Below, piece by piece: positions 52,181-61,016 of a DNA stretch of 64,000 nt. A model generated the notes under the pieces. The model was not told the DNA's origin, ran no database searches, and saw nothing but the letters and a program-made list of their open reading frames with translations. Position numbers and translations under genes: made by a program. This stretch comes from Rossellomorea vietnamensis (GTDB taxonomy: Bacteria > Bacillota > Bacilli > Bacillales > Bacillaceae_B). The stretch is taken from NCBI RefSeq assembly GCF_001305855.1, contig NZ_LIXZ01000008.1:1-64000 (forward strand), read 5' to 3'. Position 1 is the first letter of the stretch, and the number at the start of each line of letters is the position of its first letter.

Positions 52181-53828
52181 GCACGTCGCCCCCCTGCCCC
52201 TGCCACTCAAGCTTACACTTGCTGACGGATTCCTTTACATAATGGAAGTAAAACTGAAGCATCTCCTCAGGCGAAAAGGAAGCAAAGTTGTGTTTGGTTT
52301 GAAGGGCAAGCAACTCCTTCTTAACCGTCGGTGTCCGTTTTTCCAGAAAATCCAGCACTTCATCCAGGTAGGTGATGACCTTCTCCCTTTCCTCTACTCC
52401 ATTGACCTTTTCAGGATCTACAACACGGGCCGGGAATAAAGGGACATTCCAGAACGTGTGAGCGGAAAGGATTCGTTCTAGATCGATCATGATGGAGCGA
52501 TATAGCTCCTTCTCATTTCCAAAGGTTGAAAAATAAGAGTTTAACAGATCATCATAAGCCTTCCCCCAGCTCAATCCAGCGTACATATAATTATTGAGTT
52601 GCTGAATCCACTTCCAGGGATAGCCTGCCGTGATGTCTGAATCATAACGTTTGATATGACACGGTACGATCAAGTTCAGGATCCCATCCACGCCCTGCTT
52701 CTTGTAATCTTCCACGTCCTGTCTTATCCTGTTGAAAAGTGGCGGGAATAATTCACTTAGCATGAAATGATCGCTGTAATACTCAAGCACGGTAAAGGAT
52801 CTACCCTTTTTCGCTGTTTCCGCTTTCCAATCCAGCAAGCTGTCCGCCGCCCTGCTCTGTTCTTCCCTTCCTGAATGGATGGAATGCGAGTAATCCCTCC
52901 CCCAATAGGCATATAGGACATCCACATCCTGTGAGATCTCCGTCCCTTCACTGCGTTCAAGCATATTCCACTCAAGTCCGGCGTTATAGACGATATGTTC
53001 AACCTCGACATTCAGGTCTTTTAATGCGGACTTCAACTTTTCCGTAAATGCGATGTACCCCGGCATGAATGCAGCATAATCGTCCTGATGAATCCCGACA
53101 TCTTCCGGCCAGAGCGATACCCTTGTCACGACCGGTGATTCTGAACATATCTCAAAAATCCGCTTCGTGACGGTCTCCTGACTGACGGGATCCTTTAAAA
53201 AGTGATTCGCCTGATTTTTATTTTCGTTTAATAGGAAAGATAAGCTGTGTCCCCCAAGAGTCACATTCATACTCCGCTTCACGAGCTCCTCTTCAATATA
53301 CTTCTTCACCTTATCCCATAGAAAGAAGGTGAAGAAGTATTCATTCAATCCATTCTTCGCTCCCCAATCGATCAGGCGGTTTATGTAAATCGGGTCATCG
53401 ATGGTCTCGATGATGTTGCCGCGTCGGGAGAACAGGGGTTGTTGAATGCAAGTGGCCTCTTCTAATTGACGGTTTTCTTTTTTCTCATCAAAGTGAACCC
53501 ACGAATACCCTAACTTCTTCTCACATACATAATACACGCCGTATAAAACCGATCGTTCTTCTTTGCCTATGACCCAAATTTCCTCATCTTTTTCATGAAC
53601 CGCAAACCCATCTTCCCTTAAAGACAATGGGGTTTGAGAATAAGGGGATGATTGATATTGCTCCTCAAGCATCAAATAAATGGTTCCCGGGTGCTTATCA
53701 CCGTCTGCTTCCATTCTCTGAACCTCTAACTCTATTCCACTATTCCTGTACAATCTCCGTAATTCCAGAGCGGCAAAACGAATGGTCGTGTGGTGGCTAT
53801 CGTATGCGATGGTTTTCAGTAGAATCAA
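52167..53828 (-). CDS. GH67N/DUF4838-like protein
   Basis: 553 aa, no signal peptide. The first ~125 residues look like the alpha-glucuronidase N-terminal (GH67N) fold that precedes DUF4838 and GH20-type barrels: RFAALELRRLYR, EDGFAVHEKDEEIWVIGKEE, RSVLYGVYYVCEKKLGYSW. The rest suggests a TIM barrel (SLWPEDVG, VEHIVYNAGLEWN, VLYAYWGRD, FTVLEYYSDH) and a helical tail. A cytosolic glycosidase-like protein is likely; the catalytic acids cannot be fixed by eye. First gene of a two-gene unit with the FAD oxidoreductase. Confidence 0.7.
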   Translation of the reverse strand: MILLKTIAYDSHHTTIRFAALELRRLYRNSGIELEVQRMEADGDKHPGTIYLMLEEQYQSSPYSQTPLSLREDGFAVHEKDEEIWVIGKEERSVLYGVYYVCEKKLGYSWVHFDEKKENRQLEEATCIQQPLFSRRGNIIETIDDPIYINRLIDWGAKNGLNEYFFTFFLWDKVKKYIEEELVKRSMNVTLGGHSLSFLLNENKNQANHFLKDPVSQETVTKRIFEICSESPVVTRVSLWPEDVGIHQDDYAAFMPGYIAFTEKLKSALKDLNVEVEHIVYNAGLEWNMLERSEGTEISQDVDVLYAYWGRDYSHSIHSGREEQSRAADSLLDWKAETAKKGRSFTVLEYYSDHFMLSELFPPLFNRIRQDVEDYKKQGVDGILNLIVPCHIKRYDSDITAGYPWKWIQQLNNYMYAGLSWGKAYDDLLNSYFSTFGNEKELYRSIMIDLERILSAHTFWNVPLFPARVVDPEKVNGVEEREKVITYLDEVLDFLEKRTPTVKKELLALQTKHNFASFSPEEMLQFYFHYVKESVSKCKLEWQGQGGDVHGLQ

Positions 53829-53895
53829 CTCCTTATAAAGATTCCGTTCAATCCTTTACATGGATCTATCTTTAAACATATCGTTAACCAGCCGT

Positions 53896-53910
53896 CGTTA
53901 AAATGTCTTT
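53896..53910. promoter_or_regulatory. Possible operator before the GH67N-like gene
   Basis: The minus strand reads TTAAAGACATTTTAA, one good arm (AAAGAC) and a weak second arm, 68 bp before the start. Poor -10. Confidence 0.35.
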
Positions 53911-53934
53911 AAAAGAAGCATCGGGACGCTTCCC

Positions 53935-54828
53935 CTACAACTCCCTCCTCACCCTCTTCACAAACTCCTTCACCCTCCGCGAAGGAACCTTATCCTTCCT
54001 CCTGATCCACGCCAGATGAAGTGGTTCACTCCCCACCCCTTCAATCTCCACCGGGATAATCGGTTGATTCGAATAAGGAGCACGGGTTCGGAATGAATAA
54101 TCCATCCCAAGGGTCACCGCCACCCCGCTTTGAACTGCCCTCTTAATCGCCTCAGTATTATTCGTGGTAAAAAGAATATCGATGGGTCCAAATGGCGATA
54201 AGGTATCGTGGGCAAACCGTTTAATATAGTCATCGTTATACAGAACGAAAGTCTCCCCAACGAGTTGCTGTGGTGAGAGTTGGTCAAACGCTGCCAACGG
54301 TGAATGTTCGTGGACGCCCGCCACCATCTTCCCCTCCAGGAGCTCCTCTGCCATCAGTTCGTGATGTTGAACAGCGAACGTTTTCGAAGTTAAAATAAGC
54401 CCGATATCCAGCTCGTTATTCTCGACGCCCTCCACTATCTTCACCGGACCCATTTCATGTATTTCCACCTTCACGTTCGGGTAATCGGTTTTATACGCCG
54501 ATACCATATCGATCAGAAGGTTGATGGGACCTGGGATCATACCGATTTTCAGTTCCCCCGTCAGGGTATCACAGCACCGGTTCGCTTCTTCCTTCAATTC
54601 GCCGATTGCCGCAAGTACTTTTTCCGCTTTCTCAATGATATTCTTACCCTCTGCCGTCAACGAAGTACCTTGTCGATTCCTCGTGAAAATCTGTACTCCC
54701 AGCTCCTGTTCCAGCTTGCTGATGGACTGACTCACGGCTGACGCGCTCATATGTAAATGTTCCGCTGCCTTCGTAAGCGCCCCTGCCCTCGCCACTTCTG
54801 CCACATGTTCCAACTGTTCAATGTTCAA
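53935..54828 (-). CDS. LysR-type transcriptional regulator
   Basis: 297 aa. Winged HTH at 1-60 (LTKAAEHLHMSASAVSQSIS) and a substrate-binding domain with NNTEAIKRAVQSGVAVTLG. It diverges from the SDR gene with 109 bp between starts; AACTAAATGTTAGTT at 54855 has the T-N11-A dyad of LysR sites. It most likely regulates the SDR gene and itself. Confidence 0.9.
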   Translation of the reverse strand: MNIEQLEHVAEVARAGALTKAAEHLHMSASAVSQSISKLEQELGVQIFTRNRQGTSLTAEGKNIIEKAEKVLAAIGELKEEANRCCDTLTGELKIGMIPGPINLLIDMVSAYKTDYPNVKVEIHEMGPVKIVEGVENNELDIGLILTSKTFAVQHHELMAEELLEGKMVAGVHEHSPLAAFDQLSPQQLVGETFVLYNDDYIKRFAHDTLSPFGPIDILFTTNNTEAIKRAVQSGVAVTLGMDYSFRTRAPYSNQPIIPVEIEGVGSEPLHLAWIRRKDKVPSRRVKEFVKRVRREL

Positions 54829-54854
54829 GGTCCGTCCCTCCTTAAGTAACGCTT

Positions 54855-54869
54855 AACTAAATGTTAGTT
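54855..54869. promoter_or_regulatory. Probable LysR-type operator
   Basis: Dyad AACTAA-ATG-TTAGTT between the divergent LysR and SDR genes. Confidence 0.6.
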
Positions 54870-54937
54870 TTATTAAATTATAATAAATTTATGTGAATGT
54901 TAAAATAAATTTAGATAAAAAGAAGGAGGAAATACAC

Positions 54938-55684
54938 ATGACAAAAAGAGTAGCGGTCATTACAGGGGGAGCAAGCGGGATTGGACGGGAAACCTGTCTG
55001 AAGTTTGCCCGTAAAGGGGACAGGGTTGTTGTCGCGGATTTCAATGAGGATTTGGGGAATGAAACGGTGGAAATGATCCGGTCGAATAACGGAGAAGCCA
55101 TCTTCATCAAAACGGACGTGTCCAACCACGAAGACGTAACCAGCTTAGTAGAGAAAACCGTTGAAGAATACGGAAGAATCGATATCATGTTCAACAATGC
55201 CGGAATCGGGTCACCTACACCTGTACTCGATATGAACATGGATGCCTACCACAGGATCATCAATATCAACCAGCACGGCGTCGCATACGGCATTATCGCA
55301 GCGGCTAAGAAGATGAAGGAACTGAACATCAAAGGGGTCATCATCAACACAACTTCCGTATTCGGGGTCCTTGCATCACCGAACACATTTGCCTACCATG
55401 CTACAAAAGGAGCCGTCAACATGATGACCAAATCAGCGGCACTGGAACTGGCTCCATACGGAATCCGTGTCGTCGGCATTGCACCTGGAGTCGTGGACAC
55501 CCCGATTATCCAAGGCTATAAAGACCACGGCATCATTGATTCCATGAAAGCGAAAGTAATGGGGAATAAACTCACCCAACCTGAGCAGCTGGCCAATGCG
55601 GTCTATCTTCTCTCATTGGAAGAAGCAGATGCGATTAATGGTAGTGTTGTAATGGCGGATGAAGGGTATGCTTCGTTTAAATAA
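54938..55684 (+). CDS. Short-chain dehydrogenase/reductase
   Basis: 248 aa from ATG 54938 (AAGGAGG upstream). Classical SDR: ITGGASGIG, DFNE acidic residue favouring NAD, NNAG, a catalytic Ser region TTSVFGV and YHATK. Substrate unknown. Monocistronic with its own terminator; regulated by the divergent LysR by position. Confidence 0.92.
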   Translation: MTKRVAVITGGASGIGRETCLKFARKGDRVVVADFNEDLGNETVEMIRSNNGEAIFIKTDVSNHEDVTSLVEKTVEEYGRIDIMFNNAGIGSPTPVLDMNMDAYHRIININQHGVAYGIIAAAKKMKELNIKGVIINTTSVFGVLASPNTFAYHATKGAVNMMTKSAALELAPYGIRVVGIAPGVVDTPIIQGYKDHGIIDSMKAKVMGNKLTQPEQLANAVYLLSLEEADAINGSVVMADEGYASFK

Positions 55685-55714
55685 GTAAGCACGTTGTATT
55701 AATATAAGCAAAAT

Positions 55715-55755
55715 AACTGTCCAAAGACCTCAGAAGAGGTACTTTGGACGGTTTA
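55715..55755 (+). terminator. Terminator after the SDR gene
   Basis: Stem AACTGTCCAAAG-ACCTC / GAGGT-ACTTTGGACGGTT with a 4-nt loop, then a short T run. Confidence 0.8.
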
Positions 55756-55804
55756 ATAACAATATAATCACCTTAGTTATCCTTAGATATATCGATTAAT
55801 CACA

Positions 55805-56035
55805 TTGATAGGTGTCAATGTTAACGCGATTGTTCCGGGTTATATAGCTACAGACATGAATACTGCTCTAATTAAAGACATAATCAGAAGTAAACAGATT
55901 CTTGATAGAATTCCAGCAGATCGCTGGGGTGAACCGGATAATTACAAGGGTACCGTGATCTACTTAGCTTCTGGAGCTCCGAATTATGTACATGGACAAT
56001 TAGTGGCAGTTGATGGTGGGTGGCTTGGGAGATAG
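55805..56035 (+). pseudogene. kduD: kduD C-terminal remnant
   Basis: About 76 codons: [53 protein letters not shown]. This is the end of 2-dehydro-3-deoxy-D-gluconate 5-dehydrogenase (KduD, about 250 aa) from just after the catalytic Tyr region. No start signal; the nucleotide-binding half is missing. It shows that a uronate catabolic gene once stood here. Confidence 0.75.
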
Positions 56036-56068
56036 TTCAATGACTTGAGTTTCGAACCTTTTAAAAAC

Positions 56069-56112
56069 ATCCTATAGAATGGACACTGAAAAACGTGACC
56101 TTTCTATAGGAT
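56069..56112. terminator. Hairpin after the kduD remnant
   Basis: Stem ATCCTATAGAA / TTCTATAGGAT extended by GG-CAC / GTG-CC, about 34 bp after the remnant stop. The following 110 bp hold nothing I can identify. Confidence 0.6.
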
Positions 56113-56226
56113 TCTTGAATAAATAAAAAATAGAGTGCGTAAAGATAAGTATAAATCTGTAGCCTTTAAAGGAAATGCGATACGAAGAAACGAGCATGCC
56201 TCTTGATATGGCTAGTAAACACCTTC

Positions 56227-57513
56227 TCAATCATTCGATAATAGTTTATGAATCAAAATCCCCCTTACGGCATCATCAATCCTCGCCTCCGATAATTCCT
56301 TCGATTCAACCGCTTCTAAAATACCATTGAAGACTGCCTCTTGGTTTGCCAGTGTATGGCAGACTAAAAGCAGATCTGCTCCCGATTGCACTGCTTTACT
56401 GCCTAAATCTTCATACGTGAAGTATTTATTCACCGCACCCATTTCAAGGTCATCCGTAACAACCAGTCCCTTAAATCCAAGCTGCTCTTTTAGTAAATCT
56501 TGAATGATCACTTTAGAAATACTGGCCGGATTATCTTTGTCATATGCCGGGTATTTAATATGAGTAACCATCACAAAGAACTGATCATTATCCACTTCTT
56601 TAATCATTTGTTTAAATGGATAAATATCACTGTTTTCCAAGTCCAACTTGTCTGCTTGCACAGATGAGGTTTCAACGTGTGGATCAACATTGCTCCGACC
56701 GTTTCCCGGAAAGTGCTTTAATGTTGCTGTAATACCTGAATCCACCATTCCTCTTACAACCTGACGACCAAAGGAATGAACTTTTTGGGGATCTTCCCCG
56801 AATGACCGGCTATCCGTTGATGATAAGTCTACTACCGGTGCGAAATTCAGATTGAAGCCCATAGATAACAATTCTTCACCTGTTCGTTTTGCGGTGTCAT
56901 AGACCCCTCCAGCAAGACTGGTTTGCCCCAACTGCTGTTGAGACGGAATGGGTGACACTTGATCTCTCATCCGCACAATTTGTCCACCCTCTTGGTCAAC
57001 ACCCATAAGTAGAGGAAGCCCACTGGAATCCGTGGATAATTGCTGTAAGTCTTTATTCAATTTTGCAACTTGATCTTTCGTTTTCATATTTCGGTCAAAT
57101 AGAATTACACCGCCGACGTGATACTCCTCGATCATTTTTGTGATATGGTCATCAATCGTCGGACTGTTAAATCCTACTATCATCGTTTGACCAACCTTTT
57201 CCCGAAGGGTCATTTTCGATAATATTTCATTCGCTTGTTGTTCAACGTTTTCCTCGCCCTTCAGTGTATCATTGATGTATTCCTTAGACTCTTGGTCTTG
57301 AACAATTTCGTCTACTTTCTGTCTTGTTGTTTCTTTACTAGCAGCGGTTGCGTTCTCCTGAGAGATCTGGAAGGTGTCACTTTCCACATTATTGGTGTTT
57401 TCTTGCCCTACTCCCGTATACAAGAGATATCCTAATAAGATTAGGATAAAAGTAGACAACGCTACAATAATTTGAACCATAAAAAGCTGTCTTTTTTTTC
57501 TGCTTAGTCTCAT
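56227..57513 (-). CDS. Membrane-anchored GH3 beta-N-acetylhexosaminidase (NagZ type)
   Basis: 428 aa. An N-terminal transmembrane helix (FMVQIIVALSTFILILLGYLL), a 70-residue linker, then the GH3 barrel: REKVGQTMIVGF, GVDQEGGQIVRM, LNFAPVVDLS, the NagZ signature KHFPGNGRSNVDPH with the acid/base His-Asp, and VVTDDLEMGAV with the nucleophile Asp. It would release GlcNAc from muropeptides or other glycans outside the membrane. Its ATG overlaps the pseudokinase stop (ATGA), so it is coupled to that envelope gene. Confidence 0.92.
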   Translation of the reverse strand: MRLSRKKRQLFMVQIIVALSTFILILLGYLLYTGVGQENTNNVESDTFQISQENATAASKETTRQKVDEIVQDQESKEYINDTLKGEENVEQQANEILSKMTLREKVGQTMIVGFNSPTIDDHITKMIEEYHVGGVILFDRNMKTKDQVAKLNKDLQQLSTDSSGLPLLMGVDQEGGQIVRMRDQVSPIPSQQQLGQTSLAGGVYDTAKRTGEELLSMGFNLNFAPVVDLSSTDSRSFGEDPQKVHSFGRQVVRGMVDSGITATLKHFPGNGRSNVDPHVETSSVQADKLDLENSDIYPFKQMIKEVDNDQFFVMVTHIKYPAYDKDNPASISKVIIQDLLKEQLGFKGLVVTDDLEMGAVNKYFTYEDLGSKAVQSGADLLLVCHTLANQEAVFNGILEAVESKELSEARIDDAVRGILIHKLLSND

Positions 57514-59423
57514 TGCTCTTCCACCCAGGAGTTTACTTTGGAAAGATCGGTGTTATCAAGGGTCCACCGATTATTTTCCTTCAAGAGGTCCCATGAGCCT
57601 GCCCATTCTTGAACTAACGTGGTTCCATCTTGATTATCATCATAAGAAGTCATTTCAATATATGCCCTGCCTTTATTGTCATCTATTTGCTGTACTTCAA
57701 TATACGTTATTTCATCATACATATTTGCTTGAAGTCCTTTTTCCCAGCCCTTTTGAGTTACCTTTTTTTTCATTCCTGAAGAAAATTGATTATACCCAGT
57801 AGTGAAATCATCGCTGCTTATACTCCCATAGTGCAGACGGACAGCACTTTCTATAGCACCTCCATCATCCAATGTACCTCCTGGATTAGAATCTGTCCCT
57901 GTACGATAGACGGATGAGTCATCTGAGTAAAATGAGTCTCCAGAGGAGCTATCCTCTTCATAAGAGTAGTCTGTTGCTTCCCGAACAGTTTCAGAATACG
58001 TTTCTTCAGTGTATAACATCTTATTTACTGCTAAATTGTTGTTGCCTAGTACTTTTAAAATATAAGAACTGTCAAACCACTTTTCGGTCACTGACCCGTC
58101 ATCGTAATAAATATAGTATTGTTCGGATGTTGAAATTTTGTAAGTTGAATGATCTACCTTTATATAATCGTCCAATTGAAAATCTACATTTTCCTCTGTA
58201 ATCCCTTTACTCTCAAGATAATCAATATACTCTCTTTGTGTTTTATAGGCCTCTCCATTCGGATCAAGTAAATTCTCGACAATGGCAAAGTTACGGTCAT
58301 TAACTGCCTGTATCGACTTATTATTATATTGATTCATGAAGCCATCCACTTGTTCTTTTGTAAAATTCGGGGCCGGCTTTTCCTGCTGAACCGGTTCTTC
58401 CGTTTCAGTTTGTTCATCCGCCTCTTCAGCAGTACTTGTATTTTCTGGTTCTTTAACTTCTTCCACTTGACTCGAAACTCCCGCTTCACTCGACACTTCC
58501 GCTTTCGTGGGTTCCGCTGCTCTTTCCTTTTCAGAATCTGTGAACTGCCCAATTATAAATAATAATGCCAGTACTGTTACAACACCCATGCCAAGCTTCT
58601 TGACGATTGAACCAAACTTTCTGTTCGGTTCTGCATATCTTGTTCTTTCTTCCTTCCCGTTGTCAGCCTTTTCTGTTTCTTCAACCTTCAATGTTCGTTT
58701 TTCTTTTTTTTCTTTAATATCTACTGGTGCCATAACCTTTTCAGTTGGCTTTGGCTTCTCTTTTTCTACCAATCCATGTTTTTGTTTTCCATGCTCTTCA
58801 TTTTCTTTTCTTTGGTCTGTGGGTTTCGCATTCGCCAAGACCGACTCAAGTTCATTGATTGACGTAGGGTTTTTAATTGAAAGGATTTCAATGTCGCCTT
58901 CATCAATTCTTGCATACTCAGAGATAACGTCCACAAGTTGTTTAATATCTGATGATTGCCTATTATCCTGGGCAAGTCCCAGTGCTTTTAATTCCCCTGC
59001 CCCATACAACAAAACTTTGCCTTTCTGTGTTATCCAGATATTCTCAGGAGCAATCGCTCCATGAACAATCTTCTTGCTATGAAGATGCCTTACAGCATCT
59101 ATTAATTGCCGAGTTTCATCAAGGGCCAGACTGCCTGCTTCCGTTAACAGCTTTCCTTCTTTAAAGTCGCCCAGGGAATAAACTTGAGACTCACTTATCA
59201 TGGAGATACTCGTAACGCGCGGAAGATTTTTGTAATTGGTAATCGTAAGTTGATACTCTTCATAGGTTTCGTACCATGTACTATGGGTCAGCCCATTTTT
59301 ATTGTGAGAGTAATCAGCAAGCCTCAGGAGAAAGTGCTCATTATTTTGTTTAACTACATAGACAGATATGGCATTATCAGTCGAGGAAAGTTTCTTTACT
59401 ATGTCAAAACCTTCTATTTTCAC
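57510..59423 (-). CDS. Membrane pseudokinase with TcaA-like extracytoplasmic domain
   Basis: About 637 aa; GTG 59423 is preferred over 59432 because AAAGGGTG is then 6 nt upstream. Residues ~1-200 follow a Ser/Thr kinase plan, but the HRD loop reads HGAIAPENI and the DFG site YGAGE, so catalytic residues are lost: a pseudokinase. A charged linker leads to one transmembrane helix (LGMGVVTVLALLFIIG). Outside are an acidic Glu/Thr-rich stalk, an NTF2-like domain of the TcaA type (QVDGFMNQYNNKSIQAVNDRN) and a second C-terminal domain. It likely passes a cytosolic signal to the envelope or the reverse. Between the Hsp70 operon part and the GH3 gene. Confidence 0.82.
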   Translation of the reverse strand: MKIEGFDIVKKLSSTDNAISVYVVKQNNEHFLLRLADYSHNKNGLTHSTWYETYEEYQLTITNYKNLPRVTSISMISESQVYSLGDFKEGKLLTEAGSLALDETRQLIDAVRHLHSKKIVHGAIAPENIWITQKGKVLLYGAGELKALGLAQDNRQSSDIKQLVDVISEYARIDEGDIEILSIKNPTSINELESVLANAKPTDQRKENEEHGKQKHGLVEKEKPKPTEKVMAPVDIKEKKEKRTLKVEETEKADNGKEERTRYAEPNRKFGSIVKKLGMGVVTVLALLFIIGQFTDSEKERAAEPTKAEVSSEAGVSSQVEEVKEPENTSTAEEADEQTETEEPVQQEKPAPNFTKEQVDGFMNQYNNKSIQAVNDRNFAIVENLLDPNGEAYKTQREYIDYLESKGITEENVDFQLDDYIKVDHSTYKISTSEQYYIYYDDGSVTEKWFDSSYILKVLGNNNLAVNKMLYTEETYSETVREATDYSYEEDSSSGDSFYSDDSSVYRTGTDSNPGGTLDDGGAIESAVRLHYGSISSDDFTTGYNQFSSGMKKKVTQKGWEKGLQANMYDEITYIEVQQIDDNKGRAYIEMTSYDDNQDGTTLVQEWAGSWDLLKENNRWTLDNTDLSKVNSWVEEQ

Positions 59424-59471
59424 TGCAACCACCCTTTCAATTTTTTATCGCAGTAAAACACATGAATTAAC

Positions 59472-59502
59472 CACGGAGCAGATCAACTTTCTTCCCCGTG
59501 GC
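59472..59502 (-). terminator. Hairpin between Hsp70 and pseudokinase genes
   Basis: Stem CCACGG / CCGTGG with a 19-nt loop and no clear T tail, possibly a processing or attenuation site in the operon. Confidence 0.35.
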
Positions 59503-59537
59503 AGTTTTGTGTATATCAATCGTTCTGAAACACATAT

Positions 59538-61016
59538 TTATGTTAATTTCACATTTTCCACTTTGCGAATATTGCTTTCCTTTTGAACGATGGTGACTGA
59601 AACGGATTGTTGTTGGTTTATTCTGAAGGTAATATGAATATCCAACTCTCCAGCTGGACATTTTCTTAGACCGGCTATATGGATCCGTCCGATTCGTTTG
59701 TTATTTTTAATAAACTTAGACGAGCCTTGATATAAATCAATATCAAGTTCTTCACAGTTGTCCGCATTGGTAGTAAACACACTTGTTGCCTCACATGGTG
59801 TTCTTCGATTGCTTGGAATTAAAGCACTGAACCGGCCATCACTCAGGCCGACCCCTAAGGCGTGAGCTGTCGCTGTTTTGATCTCTATTTCCTTCGACCA
59901 GCCGATTCTTTCATCTAAGAAGGCTGCATAGACGCTTGCTCCTTGAGCGACACATAGGTCAGGATCAATATTGCCATATGTTTTTGCATTCCCGATTTTC
60001 TGCGAAAGAAGTTCATCAATTTTTGGAATCCTGCTTGATCCCCCTACTTTTACAACCCGGTCAATATCCTTTTTGGAAAGTGTGGATTTTTCGATAACTG
60101 TATCAATGATCATATCCATCTTGGCAAAATAACTCTCAATGCAGTCCTCGAATTCGGAACGTTCAACCTCAAGTTCGATATGCTGACCAGGAAGGATATT
60201 GGGTTTGATGATATCTGTAAATTCTTCATATGACAGAATTTCCTTCGTTTCCTTTGCTGCTTCCATTAATAAAGCGTTTGCTTTGATTTCGTCTTCACGC
60301 GAAATGCCTGAAAAGTTCAATCCGGACTTTTCTTTGATTAACTCTGCAAGAGCCTTATCAAAATCAAGACCACCTAAACGGTCGTCACCACCAGTTGCAA
60401 TGACTTCGAAAGTCAATTTTTCATTACTGTTTGTGAATCGAAAAATGGTCAAATCGAATGTCCCTCCACCTAAGTCAAACACCATAATGATTTCATCATT
60501 TAATGTTTCCTCTTCATGGATACCGTAGGCAAGGGCTGCTGCAACAGGTTCTTGTATAATTCCCAGAACATTGAGCCCTGCCATCGATGCAGCCTCCGAT
60601 GTGTTTGTACATTGAAGTGCTGTGAAATAGTAAGGAACCGTTACGACCACACCAGTGGGGTCAAACCCTGGTGTGGTTTTTTCAGCATATTCATAGATAT
60701 CTCTTAAGATCATGGAAGAGATTTCAATAGGCGTATACTCTTTATCACCCAAGAGAATCTTCTGTGTCCCCTCATCCATCATGCGCTTTACTCCGAGAAT
60801 CGCATTTTCCGGGTCAATAAGAGCACGCTTTAATGCCTGGTTTCCAACCAAGGGCTTTTCTTGTCGTTCATCAAAATAAACAACAGAAGGAAGGGTATAA
60901 TCCCCACCCTTTGTTTGGTAAACCTTTGGCCCTTTTTCCGTCCATCTTGCAATCGCGGAATAGGTAGTCCCTAAATCAATTCCCAATGTGGGCTTCTTTT
61001 CGTTATCAAACCTCAT
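59538..61016 (-). CDS. Hsp70-like protein 1, lidless
   Basis: 492 aa. Complete nucleotide-binding domain: GIDLGTTYSAIA, QEPVAAALAYG, VFDLGGGTFDLT, VGGSSRIPKI. The substrate part is short, and the DnaK helical lid and EEVD-like tail are absent (DnaK is about 610 aa). Its start overlaps the GrpE-like gene stop by 11 nt. AGAGGGATAGAAG precedes the ATG. It is not the housekeeping DnaK, which lies in an hrcA-grpE-dnaK-dnaJ operon. Confidence 0.9.
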   Translation of the reverse strand: MRFDNEKKPTLGIDLGTTYSAIARWTEKGPKVYQTKGGDYTLPSVVYFDERQEKPLVGNQALKRALIDPENAILGVKRMMDEGTQKILLGDKEYTPIEISSMILRDIYEYAEKTTPGFDPTGVVVTVPYYFTALQCTNTSEAASMAGLNVLGIIQEPVAAALAYGIHEEETLNDEIIMVFDLGGGTFDLTIFRFTNSNEKLTFEVIATGGDDRLGGLDFDKALAELIKEKSGLNFSGISREDEIKANALLMEAAKETKEILSYEEFTDIIKPNILPGQHIELEVERSEFEDCIESYFAKMDMIIDTVIEKSTLSKKDIDRVVKVGGSSRIPKIDELLSQKIGNAKTYGNIDPDLCVAQGASVYAAFLDERIGWSKEIEIKTATAHALGVGLSDGRFSALIPSNRRTPCEATSVFTTNADNCEELDIDLYQGSSKFIKNNKRIGRIHIAGLRKCPAGELDIHITFRINQQQSVSVTIVQKESNIRKVENVKLT

